From: Flagellimonas amphidinii
Lineage (GTDB): Bacteria > Bacteroidota > Bacteroidia > Flavobacteriales > Flavobacteriaceae
DNA: 64,000 nt
Direction of reading: 5' to 3'
Assembly: GCF_013090115.1 (NCBI RefSeq)
Contig: NZ_JABFNN010000027.1
Location: 1-64,000, forward strand
Below the pieces are notes generated by a model that had not been told where the DNA came from, did not search any database, and worked only from the letters and a program-made list of their open reading frames with translations. Shown one piece after another: positions 1 to 8,366 of this stretch. Made by a program: the position numbers and the translations under genes. Within the stretch, counting starts at the first letter, position 1. The number at the start of each line of letters is the position of its first letter.

Positions 1-75
1 TCTTCCAATCAATTGGAACAATTGTCCCAAATCTATCTCATCTGAAGTGTTCTGATGTACTGGTTGGTCCGCCAT
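1..75 (-). CDS. N-terminal 25 residues of an unidentified protein (runs off the window)
   Basis: An ATG at 75-73 opens a frame that stays open to base 1, giving 25 residues that contain the acidic string DEIDLGQLFQLIG. It starts one base after the TAA stop of the upstream 562-aa gene (77-79), so the two are probably co-transcribed and translationally coupled. The short N-terminus resembles what I remember from flavobacterial Wzz/chain-length-determinant-like inner membrane proteins, but 25 residues cannot establish a family. The rest lies outside the window. Confidence 0.6.
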   Translation of the reverse strand, partial: MADQPVHQNTSDEIDLGQLFQLIGR

Positions 76-76
76 T

Positions 77-1765
77 TTATGAATTGAATATTTGTTTTAA
101 AATCCTATCTGTGATTAAATAAGTGGGTTTTACCCCTGTTGTGCCCAAACCACCAGAAGCCAAAGTGCTTCCTGTTTCTAACGGATTATCTGATGCATAA
201 TAGGCATATCTTACCTTAATGTCTTTCTTTATACTCTTCCTGATTTTTGAAGCCGACTGAATTGCCTTTTGGTAATGAACACCTTCCATTTCCAGACCAA
301 TTACATTCCATGTTGATTCGTAAAAGAATCTTAGAATGTCTTTGTTTTGCAATGACGTTCCTAAAACAGTGACCATTGTACCTTCCAAAACTTTTAAGCC
401 ATATCCTTCAAAATCTTTGGCGCACAATTCATTTTCAAAAGGATAATTATCCGCAGTCCCTTCAAAAATATGTGCAGAAGGAATCATCAGATCACCTTTT
501 CCGCCCTCTAAAATTCCTGCCTTCCCCATAATGGAAATGGATTCTACATTCAAAAACTTCTTTTGACCATTCTCATCCAACGGTTTCAAAAGTTCGTCTA
601 TCGTCTCATAGGCCTGCTCTCCAAACGCATAATCCATAACAAAGATAATGGGTTTTTCATCTTCAGAAATACCTTCTGGCAAATCGTAACAGCAGGTGTC
701 TTTTCCAAACTTAGCCGAATCAAAAATTTGGATATCTATATTGGCACCGGATTCATCGTCCAAAAAAATCATTCCGTTCTGTTGTCCAACAGATTTTATT
801 TTCTTTCGAAGATCCTCATTTTCAGAAGAGCTCAAAGCTTCGTAAATATCAAGGGATTTTGTATTGGGAAATTCTTTTGCTAAGGTTTTTTTAGCAAAAA
901 GAGAATTCATAACACTATGCATATTGGCACTAATGATATGTATGGGTCTTTCCAACAAACCATTTTCATTAAGGGTTTGTTTGATTTTATTGGCCCATCG
1001 TTCTCCATGGATGTGATGCCCTAATCTTTCTCGCAGTAAGGGACTAAATGTAATAGTTCTTTTATCTCCTGTTGTTTCCTCTTCTAGGGCCAGTTTACCC
1101 AACCAATAAATTACATTTAAAAAGCGGTCAGGATCTTTTGAGGTTTTTAGTTTATCCTGAATTTCCACAACCTCATCATAGGTTCTTCCCAGAATATTGG
1201 CTGTATGAATCATGGCTACTTCTCTTTCTGCTTCTTCTTTTTCCTCACTTAAGACAAATTCGGTCAACTTATCCCAATCACGAATAGTTGCATTGCCGTC
1301 TTCAACCAACACCCGCTTACAAATCTTACCAGATTCAATGAACAAAAAAGTAAGGTGTGTCAAAATATCGTAGATGTCGCTTCTTCCACGGGTTATCTCA
1401 ATGTTCATCTGTTCATCGTCAATACGATAACAGTTTCTCCTTCTTTTTGGCGGAACAATAGCTTTTAGATGTGATTTGGAAAAGCCTTCATCTGAAGTAA
1501 GATTGATAAAGCGACATTCTTCAATTCCTTTTGGCAATCGCTCCAAAACATAAATGAGTCCATTCAGCTCTGCTTTGTCCTCGGCAACAGAGCCATAAAT
1601 CTCTGGTCTTAATAATAGAAGGGCACTCCTAAGTGCATTTCCTGATACTCCTGAAGGTTTATAGAATCCACGATTCAAAAGATGTCTCATGGTTATATAC
1701 AACCGTTCTATTGCATTGGTGGATTCCTGTGCCCGAGTAGTTTGTTTTACCTTGGTTGCCATCAT
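77..1765 (-). CDS. Conserved protein of unknown function with a nucleoside-phosphorylase-like C-terminus
   Basis: Encodes about 562 aa with no signal peptide or membrane segment, so it is probably cytoplasmic. I think it belongs to a Bacteroidota-specific DUF family (possibly DUF6909), but cannot confirm this. The last ~150 residues contain GKAG(x)LEGGKGDLMIPSAH and, later, GLEMEGVHY. The second resembles the EMEG substrate-binding motif of purine nucleoside phosphorylases and MTA/SAH nucleosidases, and the first resembles their GDivIP strand. The N-terminal ~350 residues match nothing I know. The longest frame begins at TTG 1777, but that TTG is the end of a TATTTTTG promoter box, so ATG 1765 (or 1762) is preferred. 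It lies 54 nt downstream of the GH3 gene and abuts the next gene. Confidence 0.82.
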   Translation of the reverse strand: MMATKVKQTTRAQESTNAIERLYITMRHLLNRGFYKPSGVSGNALRSALLLLRPEIYGSVAEDKAELNGLIYVLERLPKGIEECRFINLTSDEGFSKSHLKAIVPPKRRRNCYRIDDEQMNIEITRGRSDIYDILTHLTFLFIESGKICKRVLVEDGNATIRDWDKLTEFVLSEEKEEAEREVAMIHTANILGRTYDEVVEIQDKLKTSKDPDRFLNVIYWLGKLALEEETTGDKRTITFSPLLRERLGHHIHGERWANKIKQTLNENGLLERPIHIISANMHSVMNSLFAKKTLAKEFPNTKSLDIYEALSSSENEDLRKKIKSVGQQNGMIFLDDESGANIDIQIFDSAKFGKDTCCYDLPEGISEDEKPIIFVMDYAFGEQAYETIDELLKPLDENGQKKFLNVESISIMGKAGILEGGKGDLMIPSAHIFEGTADNYPFENELCAKDFEGYGLKVLEGTMVTVLGTSLQNKDILRFFYESTWNVIGLEMEGVHYQKAIQSASKIRKSIKKDIKVRYAYYASDNPLETGSTLASGGLGTTGVKPTYLITDRILKQIFNS

Positions 1766-1774
1766 ATCTTCTGG

Positions 1775-1782
1775 CAAAAATA
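1775..1782 (-). promoter_or_regulatory. Bacteroidota -7 promoter box
   Basis: TATTTTTG on the minus strand matches TAnnTTTG exactly. It ends 9 nt before ATG 1765, so the mRNA leader would be very short. No convincing -33 TTG is seen. Confidence 0.5.
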
Positions 1783-1819
1783 AGGGAATTAATAGGAAAG
1801 CTGAACAGTTATTATCAAT

Positions 1820-3316
1820 CTATATTTTAAAGGGTTGAAGTGCTTCTGCCACCTTCCGGTCATTGGCCAGCCGTTGTACCTTATTCTGTCCTCCTAGTTT
1901 CCCCAGTGCTTTCATATAATTTTGGAATCCGTTAGGTTGTATCTGGGTTATTTTCAAAGGTTGAAGAACATTGCCGGCTATTAAATCATAATAATAACTA
2001 TTTTGTTTTTGCATGCTCTCTTCAATGGCTTTGCTAAATTTTTCAGGTTCTGATGGAGGGATCTCAAACTCAACAAACCATTCGTGATAGGGAAGTTCAC
2101 CATTTTCTGGATCTATCTGTGGAGCTACTGTAAACTCATTTACCAATGCATCTGTTTGTTCTACTGCCATTTTTAGAGCCTCTTCGACTTCTTTGGCTAT
2201 CACATGTTCTCCAAATGCAGATATAAAGTGTTTAATTCTACCAGATACAATGACCTTGTATGGGTTTTTAGAAATAAACCGAACGGTATCTCCTAGGTTA
2301 TAGCCCCATAATCCAGCATTAGTAGATAAAATCATGGCATAGTCCACGTCCAGTTCCACATCTGCAATGGTCAAACGTTTTGGGTTAGCTTCAAAAAACT
2401 CATCTGCCTTTACAAACTCATAAAAAATACCTGAGTTTAGCAGTAGCAGCATTCCTTTTTCGTTTTGGCTGTCCTGATATGCAAAAAAACCTTCACTAGC
2501 CGGAAATAATTCAATACTATCTACTTTTCTACCAATCAAATTTTCAAATTTGGCCCGATAGGGTTCATAATTCACCCCACCATAGATAAACAGTTGAAAA
2601 GATTTGAAAAGCTCACCAACTTTTTTATTGGTTTTTGTATTGAGCTTTTCAAAATACATTTGGACCCAAGAAGGAATTCCAGCAATAACGGTCATATTCT
2701 CATTTTGGGTTTCCTCAACAATCCTGTCCACTTTCGTTTCCCAGTCCTCTATACAATTGGTCTCCCAACTGGGAAGTCTGTTTGTTTGCAAATAATTGGG
2801 CACATAATGCGCTGAAATTCCTGAAAGCCTCCCTAGTTTGATACCGTTTTTCTCTTCCAAGATTGGGCTTCCTTGAAGAAATATCATCTTTCCATTTACA
2901 AAACCGGCCTTTCCTGTTTCGTGGATGTAATTTAATATGGCGTTTCTTGATGCTTCAACTTGATTTTTGATGGATTCCTCTGTAATCGGAATATATTTTG
3001 CCCCAGAGGTAGTGCCAGAAGTTTTGGCAAAGTAGATGGGCTTCCCTGGCCACAATACATCACTTTGTCCTTCAATAATATCTTCAACGTAGTTTTTTAA
3101 CTGTTCATAATCCCTAACAGGCACTCTTTCCACAAAATCTTGGTGTGATTTTATTCTATCAAAATCATGCTCCCTACCAAACTTGGTATTCTTCGCCTTG
3201 ACTATGAGTTTACTAAATACTCTTTCTTGGGTTGCAATGGGATCTGCAGCCCATTTTGCAGTTTTGCGGGCTATGTTATGGGCAAATAGTTTTGCTGCAA
3301 ATGCTTTTAGCGACAT
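1820..3316 (-). CDS. GH3-family acyl-adenylating enzyme
   Basis: Encodes 498 aa over the full length of the GH3 (auxin-responsive promoter family) fold, a member of the ANL adenylate-forming superfamily. Family enzymes adenylate a carboxylate and conjugate it, in plants to amino acids; the bacterial substrate is unknown. The phosphate-binding loop TSGTTSGAKYIPIT is at about residues 99-112. ELFPASEGFF (about 270) and NLGDTVRF (about 345) are further conserved blocks. There is no signal peptide, so it is cytoplasmic. ATG 3316 lies 2 nt after the stop of the M23 peptidase gene, so the two form an operon. Many Bacteroidota carry this gene next to a peptidoglycan peptidase, but no functional link follows from the sequence. 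Confidence 0.88.
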   Translation of the reverse strand: MSLKAFAAKLFAHNIARKTAKWAADPIATQERVFSKLIVKAKNTKFGREHDFDRIKSHQDFVERVPVRDYEQLKNYVEDIIEGQSDVLWPGKPIYFAKTSGTTSGAKYIPITEESIKNQVEASRNAILNYIHETGKAGFVNGKMIFLQGSPILEEKNGIKLGRLSGISAHYVPNYLQTNRLPSWETNCIEDWETKVDRIVEETQNENMTVIAGIPSWVQMYFEKLNTKTNKKVGELFKSFQLFIYGGVNYEPYRAKFENLIGRKVDSIELFPASEGFFAYQDSQNEKGMLLLLNSGIFYEFVKADEFFEANPKRLTIADVELDVDYAMILSTNAGLWGYNLGDTVRFISKNPYKVIVSGRIKHFISAFGEHVIAKEVEEALKMAVEQTDALVNEFTVAPQIDPENGELPYHEWFVEFEIPPSEPEKFSKAIEESMQKQNSYYYDLIAGNVLQPLKITQIQPNGFQNYMKALGKLGGQNKVQRLANDRKVAEALQPFKI

Positions 3317-3318
3317 TT

Positions 3319-4188
3319 TTAATCAAAGTCAATATAATTCAAAGGGTCAACAGCCTGACCTTTTCTCCAAAGTTCAAAATGCAGATGTGGGCCTGTAGTA
3401 AGTTCTCCTGTGTTACCGATAGAGGCAATTACTTCACCTGCCTTTACAAAATCACCCTGGGATTTGCTCAAAGAACCATTGTGTTTATATACAGATGTAA
3501 GTCCGTCTTGATGTTCAATGATAATAACGTAACCTGTTTCAGCGGTCCACTCTGAAAATAGTACTGTTCCATCCGCAATTGATTTTACAGGAGTATCTTT
3601 TGGCGCCACTACATCAACCGCAAAGTGTTTGGCCTTTACATCAAAGGTTTGTGAAAGGGTTCCAGTAACAGGCGAAAACAATAAGCTTCCAACATTTTCT
3701 ATATTTCGTTCAAAAAGGTTGTACTTATCTTCAAGTTCCACTTCTTCACGCAACAACAAATCTTCACGTATTGGACTTAAATCGACAGATGATGGATCCA
3801 ATTTGTATTGCTCAAACAAAGAATCCCTGTTCGTTTCATTGTTTTCAATATCACCACGCAACACGAGCCTCACATTGTCTAAATACCTATTGGTATAATT
3901 GAGAACCGTAACCAATGAATCTGTTTTGTAAGTGAGTTCCGTGGCCTGTCTTTTTAATTTAGTAGATGAATATCCTGGAATATATTCCCTTAATGGAGTA
4001 AAAGCTATAAAAAGTGTGGTAAGACCTATGAGAACAATAATAAATAAGGTTCCTGTTACAAAAACATTCAATCTGTTGAGCTTAAAGGATATCTTTTCCT
4101 CAAAAGTACTTTCATTGAGAATCACCAAACGGTACTTGTGCAAAAGCTTTCGCTTAATTTCTTTTCGCTTTTTACTATCCTTTGCCAT
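3319..4188 (-). CDS. M23 family metallopeptidase, single-pass membrane protein
   Basis: Encodes 289 aa: a basic cytoplasmic N-terminus (KDSKKRKEIKRK), one transmembrane helix at about residues 42-63, a ~110-aa extracytoplasmic linker, then a C-terminal LytM/M23 domain (about 180-285). The zinc ligands are visible as HFAVD and GPHLHFELW, with a further His in YKHNG. The domain is therefore probably catalytically competent against peptidoglycan cross-bridges in the periplasm, unlike degenerate EnvC/NlpD-type activators. A longer frame starts at TTG 4197, but that TTG closes a TATCTTTG promoter box, so ATG 4188 is chosen. It is the first gene of an operon with the GH3 enzyme and divergent from tatA. 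Confidence 0.9.
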   Translation of the reverse strand: MAKDSKKRKEIKRKLLHKYRLVILNESTFEEKISFKLNRLNVFVTGTLFIIVLIGLTTLFIAFTPLREYIPGYSSTKLKRQATELTYKTDSLVTVLNYTNRYLDNVRLVLRGDIENNETNRDSLFEQYKLDPSSVDLSPIREDLLLREEVELEDKYNLFERNIENVGSLLFSPVTGTLSQTFDVKAKHFAVDVVAPKDTPVKSIADGTVLFSEWTAETGYVIIIEHQDGLTSVYKHNGSLSKSQGDFVKAGEVIASIGNTGELTTGPHLHFELWRKGQAVDPLNYIDFD

Positions 4189-4194
4189 GATGGG

Positions 4195-4202
4195 CAAAGA
4201 TA
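4195..4202 (-). promoter_or_regulatory. -7 promoter box of the M23 peptidase operon
   Basis: TATCTTTG on the minus strand is an exact TAnnTTTG match ending 6 nt before ATG 4188, which predicts a nearly leaderless mRNA. Confidence 0.55.
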
Positions 4203-4354
4203 ACCTTAGATTTTGATTTTGATGTTAAGCTTTTTAAAATACATCATACGATTCTAGTTCCTTACGAGCAATTCGAATTACTAATTTTCGTTAATTACAT
4301 AGCCTCTTAAGGTTCTTTTTAGTAATTTTACTCTTTCATTTAAAGGCATATTTT

Positions 4355-4549
4355 ATGATTGCTCAAACTATTTTACTTGGAATGCTTGGCCCATGGCAAA
4401 TTGTACTGATCGTGGTAGTGGTTCTATTGCTCTTTGGGGGCAAAAAAATTCCAGAACTAATGAGAGGTCTGGGCAGTGGTATCAAAGAATTCAAAGATGC
4501 CTCGAAAGAGGATGAAAAATTAGAAGGGGGAAAGGAAACAGAGTCCTAA
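4355..4549 (+). CDS. tatA: Sec-independent protein translocase TatA/E
   Basis: Encodes 64 aa with TatA/E architecture: a short periplasmic N-terminus, one hydrophobic helix (about residues 14-27), the hinge [14 protein letters not shown], an amphipathic helix, and a charged Lys/Glu-rich tail. TatA oligomers form the passage for folded twin-arginine substrates in the inner membrane. No tatC lies nearby. It is divergent from the M23 operon. It stands alone and is separated by about 230 bp from the next gene. Confidence 0.92.
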   Translation: MIAQTILLGMLGPWQIVLIVVVVLLLFGGKKIPELMRGLGSGIKEFKDASKEDEKLEGGKETES

Positions 4550-4716
4550 GCATATCCATTTAGGAAGATTTTTCTTACCATGATTATCCCCCGTTTTTAA
4601 AGGGTTTCTCGATGAAGAACCACATTTTTGAATCATTCACGCCATAAATCTTCCCTTTCACAACAAAAAATTATATACGCTATAATGTTAATTTACTTTA
4701 GCGTTTGAAATCGACG

Positions 4717-4763
4717 TTAAGCTCTTTTTGCTTAGCCTCCAATTAATCACTATGTGATTTTTT
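4717..4763 (+). promoter_or_regulatory. Two small hairpins in the leader of the PorE-like gene
   Basis: A TTAAGC/GCTTAG stem (about 4718-4736) is followed by AATCAC-TAT-GTGATT with trailing Ts (4745-4763), just upstream of ATG 4781. The second looks like a weak intrinsic terminator. It could end tatA transcription or attenuate the downstream gene. The stems are short and AT-rich, so this is tentative. Confidence 0.3.
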
Positions 4764-4780
4764 GAGCAGCTTGAGTTCTA

Positions 4781-6844
4781 ATGAAAATACTGTTCTTTAT
4801 CTCTTTTATTTTAGTTTCGCTTGGCATAAGATCCCAAGAAATATCCCTATTGGATTTTGCCGACGATGAATCCTCTGCATCAATTGTAATGGAAGAGGAT
4901 ACCTCTGTAATTGAAAAAAGTTACGTAAATCATCTTGAAGGGCTTAGCAATAGAAAGCTGATGCAATATGTTAGGAAGCAGGGCATTACAGAAAAGCTCA
5001 TAAAACAAGGTGACGAATACTTTGATAAAATGTGGTATGCAGAAGCCGCTCGTGTTTATGATATAGTTCTTGAAAAAACACAAGCAAAGCATACCTATCC
5101 GCTTTTGTCTAAAGCAGGTGATTCACATTACTACAGCGGTAATCTCGATAAATCCTATAAATGGTATCACGAACTCTACGAAACATACAAGCAAGAAATT
5201 ACCGAGGACAAGTTCTTTAGATATGCTCATGCTTTAAAAGGTACCGGTAGATATAGACGAGCTGCCAAACTTACAAAGTTGTTCCACGAGAAAAATGGAA
5301 GACCTCTTAGCAATAGGGAACTGGCAACAACTTCTTGGAAAGGGCCTGCTTTGGTGGAAATCAAAAATATGGCCATTAACTCGAAGTATTCAGATTTTTC
5401 CCCAATGTTCCACAAAGATTCCAGTGTGGTATTTTCATCTGCCATGGATTCTGCTTTTATTACAACTCGACGTTATAGATGGAACAATCAACCTTTCCTA
5501 GATCTTTACGTTGCGGAAGCTCAATCCGATAATGATGGTGATTTGGTCAATCCTCAAAAATTCTCAAAAAACATCAATACTAAATATCACGAAGCCTCTG
5601 TGGCATTTTCGCCGGATGAAAAAACCATCTATTTCACTAGAAACAATTATGGGAAAAGACTAAAACGCGGAAAAAATGGTGTCAATCATTTAAAAATCTA
5701 TCAATCTAAGCTAGTGGATGGCAGTTGGACCCCTGCAGTAGAGGTTTCTTTCAACAATGAGGATTACTCAACAGGACATCCTTCCTTAAGTTCTGATGGC
5801 AAAAAACTATATTTTGTGTCAGATCGCCCAGGGGGTTATGGCAAAACTGACATCTACGTGGTGGACATTTTGGAAAATGGGACGTTTTCCGAGCCTAAAA
5901 ATTTGGGCAGGGCCATAAACACTTCAAAAAAGGAAATGTTCCCCTACATCACAGAAAATGCCCTCTATTTTTCATCTGATAGAGATATGGGCATGGGCGG
6001 ACTGGATATTTACAAGGCAAATCATGCTGATGGCATCTTCAGTGTAGGAATCAATTTGGGAGAGCCAATCAACAGCAACCGAGATGACTTTTCATACATT
6101 ATCGACAAAAAACAGGAGAAAGGTTATTTTGCCTCCAACCGAAAAGGAGGTAAGGGAGATGATGATATTTACTCCTTCAAATTTCTCATAAACCGCAATG
6201 AGATTTCTGGTTTTGTAGAAGATGTTTCTAACGGAGAAATGGTTCCAGATGCCAAAGTGGTATTGTTTGATAAGAATAACGTACGTATAGCACAAGTAAA
6301 TACTGAAACTGATGGAAAATTTGTATTCAAAAACTTAATGCCACAATCCAGCTATACCCTAAAAACAGTTAAAAAGGGGTATTTTGAAACCACAGCACCT
6401 GTAATGACCCAAGACAATGAAACGGTTAAAATCACACAATCTTTGAAACCACTTAAGGAAATCATTGTTGAGGAAAAAGGTGTTCTTAAATTGGAAACAG
6501 AAGCAATCTATTTTGATTTTGACAAGTTTGCAATTAGACCAGAAGCAGCTGCCGAATTGGACAAACTGGTAGCTGTAATGACAGAGTACAAGGATATGGT
6601 CATTAAAATTGAATCCCATACGGATGCTATTGGAAAAAGAGAGTACAACCAATATCTATCTGATAAACGGGCGAAGGCCACAAGAGACTATCTAATTGCA
6701 CAAGGCATCAATTCTTCACGAATAGAAAGTGCCATTGGATATGGGGAAGAACGTTTGCTCAATAATTGTACAGATGGAAAACGTTGCCCAAGAAGTAAAC
6801 ACCAAGAAAACCGTAGGTCGGAATTCATAATTGTTTCGCAGTAA
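4781..6844 (+). CDS. PorE-like OmpA-family outer membrane lipoprotein/periplasmic protein
   Basis: Encodes 687 aa with a signal peptide (about 1-18). The domain order is TPR-like helices (about 50-160), WD40/PD40-type beta-propeller blades (about 175-455, repeated FSPDEKTIYFTRN and SSDGKKLYFVSDR strands), a carboxypeptidase-regulatory-like beta sandwich (about 470-540), and a C-terminal OmpA-like peptidoglycan-binding domain (about 570-687, with YFDFDKFAIRP and ESHTDAIG). This is the order described for PorE of the type IX secretion system and for many flavobacterial paralogs that sit beside PorP/SprF genes. Here it stands alone, with no porP immediately adjacent, so the assignment to T9SS is by architecture only. 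An intrinsic terminator follows. Confidence 0.87.
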   Translation: MKILFFISFILVSLGIRSQEISLLDFADDESSASIVMEEDTSVIEKSYVNHLEGLSNRKLMQYVRKQGITEKLIKQGDEYFDKMWYAEAARVYDIVLEKTQAKHTYPLLSKAGDSHYYSGNLDKSYKWYHELYETYKQEITEDKFFRYAHALKGTGRYRRAAKLTKLFHEKNGRPLSNRELATTSWKGPALVEIKNMAINSKYSDFSPMFHKDSSVVFSSAMDSAFITTRRYRWNNQPFLDLYVAEAQSDNDGDLVNPQKFSKNINTKYHEASVAFSPDEKTIYFTRNNYGKRLKRGKNGVNHLKIYQSKLVDGSWTPAVEVSFNNEDYSTGHPSLSSDGKKLYFVSDRPGGYGKTDIYVVDILENGTFSEPKNLGRAINTSKKEMFPYITENALYFSSDRDMGMGGLDIYKANHADGIFSVGINLGEPINSNRDDFSYIIDKKQEKGYFASNRKGGKGDDDIYSFKFLINRNEISGFVEDVSNGEMVPDAKVVLFDKNNVRIAQVNTETDGKFVFKNLMPQSSYTLKTVKKGYFETTAPVMTQDNETVKITQSLKPLKEIIVEEKGVLKLETEAIYFDFDKFAIRPEAAAELDKLVAVMTEYKDMVIKIESHTDAIGKREYNQYLSDKRAKATRDYLIAQGINSSRIESAIGYGEERLLNNCTDGKRCPRSKHQENRRSEFIIVSQ

Positions 6845-6855
6845 GTTAAAAATAC

Positions 6856-6880
6856 AAAGCCCCACATAAGGGGCTTTTTT
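6856..6880 (+). terminator. Intrinsic terminator after the PorE-like gene
   Basis: An AAGCCCC/GGGGCTT stem with a 6-nt loop is followed by a run of Ts, 12 nt after the stop codon. Confidence 0.9.
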
Positions 6881-7098
6881 AATGCACATATTCCAAAGTT
6901 GATGCCGTTCATCGACAATCCTACTCGGTATGTAGCAATCCAATAAATGTGTTACAACGATAAAACATTGCCTTTCAAGGAATTTGCACAATAGAAAATG
7001 CTTTCATCAACATTTTTGGCCCTTTTGTCCTATTGTTTTTTCATCCCCTCATAGATGCACAACCTTTGTCTTGTCTTTAAATCTTAAAACTGTGACTT

Positions 7099-7269
7099 AT
7101 GAAAAAACTATTACTTGTTAAAGAAATTTATTTAGAAGGATTTAGAAACTTAGGGCATTACTTGTTGGAGAGGTATTTTAAAATATTTGCTTGGTTCAGT
7201 TTCGTCCTGTTCTTTATTGTGCTATATGCTTTTATATATAGAATTGCAACTGGATTTGCATTCGACTAA
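7099..7269 (+). CDS. Small conserved single-pass membrane protein (56 aa)
   Basis: ATG 7099 opens a 56-aa frame ending TAA at 7267-7269. It has an amphipathic, charged N-terminal half (KEIYLEGFRNLGHYLLERYF) and one hydrophobic helix at about residues 29-48, then a short tail ending FAFD. I recognise it as a tiny protein kept in many Flavobacteriia (I believe DUF6747); its function is unknown. It sits alone between two strong terminators, 254 bp after the PorE-like gene, which argues for an independent transcript. A weak ribosome-binding context is typical for the phylum. Confidence 0.72.
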   Translation: MKKLLLVKEIYLEGFRNLGHYLLERYFKIFAWFSFVLFFIVLYAFIYRIATGFAFD

Positions 7270-7301
7270 GATATTTATTTCCCCATAAGCATTTAAAGAA
7301 C

Positions 7302-7339
7302 AAAAAGCCCGGAAACTTATATGGTTCTCGGGCTTTTTT
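7302..7339. terminator. Bidirectional intrinsic terminator
   Basis: AAAAAGCCCG pairs with CGGGCTTTTTT around a 17-nt loop. An A-run on the left and a T-run on the right allow it to act on both strands. It lies between the convergent 56-aa gene and the DUF4837 gene. Confidence 0.9.
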
Positions 7340-7358
7340 GTTTTATGTTGTCGTTATT

Positions 7359-8354
7359 CTATTGCTCGGATTGAGCATTAAAATCCAAGGTTTTGAGAAT
7401 AGCTTCCAATTCAAACATATAGTCTCTTTTTTCTTCTGAAGGAGCAAAAGTAAAGCCTTCTAAAATGAGCTTTCTATTGTTTTCTTCATCATTGATGATA
7501 TAAGTTAGGAAGGGACCTGCCATGGGATAACCATTAATTTCCCAAATACCTCTCACCTCTGCAGCCTTCTTGCCTCCAACTATGGCAGGAAAGACATATG
7601 GTGCAAAAGCTTTCTCTGTCATCATATAAGTATTCTCATAAGGGCCAGGAATATATTTTTTCCCTATGGAATCCCTCATTTTTACAATTTCGGCAACAAA
7701 AGTAGAGTCATTGGCAAAACTATCTTCAGGCATGGTATAAGCAACGATATTCATGGTGCCTTTTGGAATTTGAATATCCATCCACACAAAATTCTTCTCG
7801 CGCTTACCAACTTTGTATAGTGATGGCACCTTTAGGTTTATCCCAAACTCCTCTTGTAGAGCTTTATCTTTGCTCAAAGACCTTGTAAATCGTTTTTGAG
7901 CTTCAGCAATTTCCACCTTTTTAAAAGAAGCAATCGCCATCGAGGCCAAAGAATCTATATTTCCGGCTAAATCGTTATAAGTTTCTCCTTTCACCACAGC
8001 TACCTTTTGTGGCTTGGCATACACATCGGCTTTAATATGGGCCAAAGAAACAGTATCCTGTTCCACAAAAAGTACGGATCTAGAATAAGTCGTAGCTCCT
8101 TTAAAAACCTGAGGTGGAATCTGGGTTATGGAAAATTTCGGTTCACCTTGCGGAAGTCCCAATACCGGAGCCGCAAAATGTTCCCTTATTTTATCCCCGA
8201 CAGCACCTTTCCAAAGGTCTGTGTCCATGACAACCATGAGTGAATTGATACCACCTGTGGATGGGGGAAGAAATCGAGCTTTAGGTCCAGAATCCTTACA
8301 AGACCATAATACCATCATGAAGATGGCGCAAAATAGTGTTCCAAATTTTTTCAT
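7359..8354 (-). CDS. DUF4837 family lipoprotein
   Basis: Encodes 331 aa with a lipoprotein signal: a basic-hydrophobic N-terminus and the lipobox LWSC near residue 19. The body matches my memory of DUF4837, a Bacteroidota family without assigned function (conserved patches around NSLMVVMD and YTMPEDSFANDSTF). A GTG one codon upstream (8357) is also possible, but ATG 8354 is the simpler start. It begins 12 nt after the lytic transglycosylase stop, at the end of a pgk-mltD-DUF4837 string. This suggests a cell-envelope role by context only. Confidence 0.85.
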   Translation of the reverse strand: MKKFGTLFCAIFMMVLWSCKDSGPKARFLPPSTGGINSLMVVMDTDLWKGAVGDKIREHFAAPVLGLPQGEPKFSITQIPPQVFKGATTYSRSVLFVEQDTVSLAHIKADVYAKPQKVAVVKGETYNDLAGNIDSLASMAIASFKKVEIAEAQKRFTRSLSKDKALQEEFGINLKVPSLYKVGKREKNFVWMDIQIPKGTMNIVAYTMPEDSFANDSTFVAEIVKMRDSIGKKYIPGPYENTYMMTEKAFAPYVFPAIVGGKKAAEVRGIWEINGYPMAGPFLTYIINDEENNRKLILEGFTFAPSEEKRDYMFELEAILKTLDFNAQSEQ

Positions 8355-8366
8355 CACGTGTTAAAT

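Noticed and set aside
1775-1777. TTG as the start of the 562-aa gene (and likewise TTG 4197 and 53989)
   Set aside because: These TTGs are the last bases of a TAnnTTTG promoter box; an in-frame ATG follows within 12 nt.
8355-8360. CACGTG near the DUF4837 start, with others at about 24540 and 52948, as parS sites
   Set aside because: The flanking bases do not fit TGTTnCACGTGnAACA on either side.
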